The notes under the pieces are model-generated. The model was not told the DNA's origin. It did not search any database and saw only the letters and a program-made list of their open reading frames with translations. 64,000 bases of DNA from G965240365 sp965240365 (GTDB taxonomy: Bacteria; Pseudomonadota; Gammaproteobacteria; Eutrophobiales; Eutrophobiaceae): positions 1,736,001 to 1,800,000 of the forward strand of contig OZ251218.1 of the NCBI GenBank assembly GCA_965240365.1, written 5' to 3'. A program made the translations under genes and the position numbers. Shown piece after piece: positions 61,724 to 64,000 of this stretch. Every line of letters begins with the position of its first letter. The stretch's first letter is position 1.

Positions 61724-63340
61724 ATGTGGCTGGAACTTTGGCAAGCCGTTTACGACCACTTGTTCGATTACATCGCGGCATATATGTTTCTGGCGCTGGC
61801 CGTTATGCTGTTCACCGGCATGCCCGTTGCGCTGGCCTTGGGCGGGGTCGCAACATTGTTCGCATTTGTTGCGATTCAACTCGATTTTCTGGACTGGCCG
61901 ATTTTTTTTCAGATCGTTCAGCGATTTTGGGGAGGAGATAGCGCTTCCGGCGCTGTCCAAAACCCCGTTCTCGTCGCGGTGCCCTGTTTCATATTCATGG
62001 GCACAATGCTTGAAAAATCACGGGTTGCCGAGGATCTCCTGTATATTCTGCAGGTGATGATGCGCCGCATGCCGGGTGGGCTTGCCGTCTCGGTTGCCGT
62101 GATGGGAACTATATTGGCGGCAACGACCGGCATCATCGGGGCTTCGGTCGTCATGATCACCCTTCTGGCACTGCCGACGATGCTGGCGCGCCGCTACAGT
62201 CCGTCGCTTGCCACTGGCGCGATTGCGGCCTCGGCAACTTTAGGAATTCTCATACCGCCGTCCATCATGCTGGTATTGATGGCGAATCTGCTGGCGATTT
62301 CAGTCGGCAGCCTGTTCATCGGCGCGGTGCTGCCCGGTCTGTTACTGTCGGGGCTTTACGTGCTCTACATTATTGTTGCTAGTCTGATCGATCCCGGCAA
62401 AGCGCCGCCGATGGAAAAGGGCGAGATCGGTCTTGCGCCATCGGACAGGCGTAATCTGCTGTGGTTCTCGGCGATTTGCGGTTTTGCTGCCGGTATCGCC
62501 CTCATCGGTCCCGTAGTGGCGGCGGACAGAGATATAAACTGGCCTCTCATTGCGTTGCTGACGGTTTTCACCGCCTCCGCCTGGATTGGAAAAATCGAAG
62601 GCGACAGCCTGCTTGGCGGTATTCTGCGCGGCTTTGTGCCGCCGATATTCCTCATCGTCATCGTTCTCGGTTCTATCTTTGCCGGACTAGCAACGCCGAC
62701 CGAGGCCGCGGGCGTCGGCGCATTCGGCGCCATTTTGCTGGCGTGGATCAACGGCACGCTGTCCTTTGATGTCCTGAAAAATGTCGTTGACAGAACCGTC
62801 CTGACCACCGCGATGATCTTTTTCATCTATGCGGGCGCGATCGCATTTTCGACCTTGTTCCGGAACCTGTATGGCGAGGATCTGATCGTCGAATTCATCG
62901 AGTGGCTACAACTCGGGCCATGGCCACTTTTGTTCATGCTGCTGGCTGTGATCTTTCTGATGGGTTTCTTCTTCGATTTTCTGGAAATCACGCTGATCAT
63001 CTTGCCGGTTTTCGCGCCGATCATCAAAGCGCTGACGCCGGCCTTCGCGGCTCATCTGGGGTTGGAAGCGGCAACCGATCCGGCTGCAGCGTCTGCAAAT
63101 CAGGCGCAGGTTATCATCTGGTTCGCAATATTGGTGGCGGTCAATCTTCAGACGTCATTCCTGACCCCACCCTTTGGGTTCGCACTTTTCTATATGAAAG
63201 GCGTTGCGCCAAAATCTGTTAAAATGCAGGAAATATACACCGGCATCATACCTTTTGTTATTCTTCAACTTATCGGTTTGATGTTCATCGTGTATTGGCC
63301 GGGTATTGCATTGTGGTTGCCAGGGCAACTATTGAATTAA
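61724..63340 (+). CDS. TRAP large permease (FcbT3-like, system 3)
   Basis: A 538-residue membrane protein. The conserved core runs TTGIIGASVVMITLLALPTM, ASATLGILIPPSIMLVLMAN and LATPTEAAGVGAFGAIL. Compared with system 2 it has an extra stretch of about 100 residues in the middle (VVAADRDINWP region), common in this subgroup. Completes system 3. Confidence 0.92.
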   Translation: MWLELWQAVYDHLFDYIAAYMFLALAVMLFTGMPVALALGGVATLFAFVAIQLDFLDWPIFFQIVQRFWGGDSASGAVQNPVLVAVPCFIFMGTMLEKSRVAEDLLYILQVMMRRMPGGLAVSVAVMGTILAATTGIIGASVVMITLLALPTMLARRYSPSLATGAIAASATLGILIPPSIMLVLMANLLAISVGSLFIGAVLPGLLLSGLYVLYIIVASLIDPGKAPPMEKGEIGLAPSDRRNLLWFSAICGFAAGIALIGPVVAADRDINWPLIALLTVFTASAWIGKIEGDSLLGGILRGFVPPIFLIVIVLGSIFAGLATPTEAAGVGAFGAILLAWINGTLSFDVLKNVVDRTVLTTAMIFFIYAGAIAFSTLFRNLYGEDLIVEFIEWLQLGPWPLLFMLLAVIFLMGFFFDFLEITLIILPVFAPIIKALTPAFAAHLGLEAATDPAAASANQAQVIIWFAILVAVNLQTSFLTPPFGFALFYMKGVAPKSVKMQEIYTGIIPFVILQLIGLMFIVYWPGIALWLPGQLLN

Positions 63341-63409
63341 GGGTCGCTCGGCCTTTTATGGTTCGGCCAGCAAACCGGTCGGGCCATACGGCCGCTATGG
63401 CGAGTCTAT

Positions 63410-63550
63410 ATGGCAGGGTGCAAGGGTCTTGAAACCCACTTTCAGGCCAAACTGGAGCGGCGGCCAGCCATGAAGCCCGTCATCAGCCATTTCAAGGAGG
63501 AGCATAGGTTTCGTGCTGTCCTGACTCAACCGAACGCGGACCTGGTCTGA
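63410..63550 (+). pseudogene. IS5/IS1182-type transposase 3' remnant
   Basis: The frame ending at TGA 63548-63550 reads GLETHFQAKLERRPAMKP followed by VISHFKEEHRFRAVL. This matches the C-terminal part of IS5-like transposases (RRxAxxPVIGHLKxEHR). Only about 45 codons remain and nothing upstream to 63341 continues it. It marks an old insertion between the third TRAP system and the RidA gene. Confidence 0.6.
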
Positions 63551-63578
63551 TGGCAATGCGGGCGCGCTCCCTGGCTGT

Positions 63579-64000
63579 TTACGTAGATTGCATGTCGGCC
63601 GTATCCCGGTTTAACGAAGCGGTGACCTCCAAAAGAACCGAAGCGTTGCGCGGAAGCCTCTTTACACCGATCACTGAACGCGCATGCCGCCCCTTGTCTC
63701 CCAGAGTTTCGATCAAGTAGTCCGATGCCCCATTGGCCACCGTTGAGATCGCGTCGAAATCGTCGGAATGCGCCACATAGCAAGTGATACGCAGGATACG
63801 CCTTAAGTTGCCGAGGCCGCCGGCAGAGGCATTCAGCCAGGCCAACGCCTGTTCGGCACAGATGCGCGCCGACTGAACCGCGTCAGGCAGGCTAATGTCC
63901 CGCCCCACCGTGCCGGTGTGGGCCAGCACCCCGTTCTGTTTCGCGACCTGCCCAGCCAGATAGGCGGTCGTGCCGTCGAGTGTGATCGGCTCGTAGGGGA
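63579..64000 (-). CDS. RidA-family protein, 5' part beyond window
   Basis: A RidA/YjgF-type protein. The frame is open to the right edge of the window (upstream residues PYEPITLDGTTAYLAGQVAKQNG before the first Met in view), so the start lies outside. It contains VGRDISLPDAVQSARICAEQALAWL, VYVAHSDDF-like CYVAHSDDFDAI and the C-terminal strand ASVLLEVTASLN. The family hydrolyses reactive enamines/imines, and this subgroup (~150 residues) occurs beside catabolic operons. Confidence 0.85.
   Translation of the reverse strand, partial: PYEPITLDGTTAYLAGQVAKQNGVLAHTGTVGRDISLPDAVQSARICAEQALAWLNASAGGLGNLRRILRITCYVAHSDDFDAISTVANGASDYLIETLGDKGRHARSVIGVKRLPRNASVLLEVTASLNRDTADMQST

Overview
The window looks like a chromosome fragment of a methylotrophic member of the Pseudomonadota, probably an uncultured gammaproteobacterium. 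That taxonomic call is inference. It rests on the mix of Ffh, MaeB with a fused phosphotransacetylase domain, DsbB and a full molybdenum-cofactor set, together with PQQ synthesis genes and a bacterial tetrahydromethanopterin/methanofuran-type gene cluster. No tRNA, rRNA or CRISPR array was recognised.

Layout. 1-6.4 kb: the 3' part of a TonB-dependent siderophore receptor, ffh, maeB and a glycosyltransferase fragment. 6.5-7.7 kb: a hicB antitoxin with a hicA toxin stub, and a MaoC-like hydratase. 7.9-18.6 kb: a minus-strand TAXI-type TRAP operon (porin remnant, two solute receptors, two fused permeases, then a DctB/DctD-like two-component system) with a good sigma-54 promoter in front. 18.8-26.6 kb: dsbB and the molybdenum-cofactor genes moaA, fdhD, mobA, mobB, moeA, moaE, moaD and moaC. 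26.8-33.3 kb: an inserted polyamine-type ABC transporter plus aldehyde dehydrogenase block, bounded by a perfect 108-bp direct repeat and carrying a degenerate IS5-family element. 33.4-40.8 kb: pseudoazurin, four overlapping pterin/methanofuran-cofactor-type genes, and pqqBCDE. 41-64 kb: a region rich in TRAP transporters and dehydrogenases. It holds a TRAP large permease split by an IS5 element, an L-rhamnonate dehydratase with an in-frame amber codon, an SDR, an FAH-family hydrolase, a LysR regulator, a five-gene redox operon with an unrecognised protein and a BisC-like molybdoenzyme, two complete DctPQM systems, an alpha/beta hydrolase and the edge of a RidA gene.

How the parts fit (inference). 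PQQ, a C1-carrier cofactor cluster, molybdenum cofactor with FdhD (formate dehydrogenase maturation) and a pseudoazurin are what a methanol/formaldehyde/formate oxidiser needs. The catalytic subunits themselves are not in this window. The 41-64 kb region adds carboxylate uptake by TRAP transporters and oxidation of hydroxy acids.

The most striking sequence-level signal is a family of small repeats. A 19-bp palindrome (CCTGCCTGCNGCAGGCAGG) is inserted into REP hairpins and twice into one IS transposase. A MITE-like element with TA ends supplies the stop codon of both ffh and pqqE. I found neither of these, nor the REP-like hairpins, in the 26.8-33.3 kb insert or in the island beyond 41 kb, apart from the two palindromes inside the IS copy itself. 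The repeats therefore outline which DNA is resident and which arrived later.
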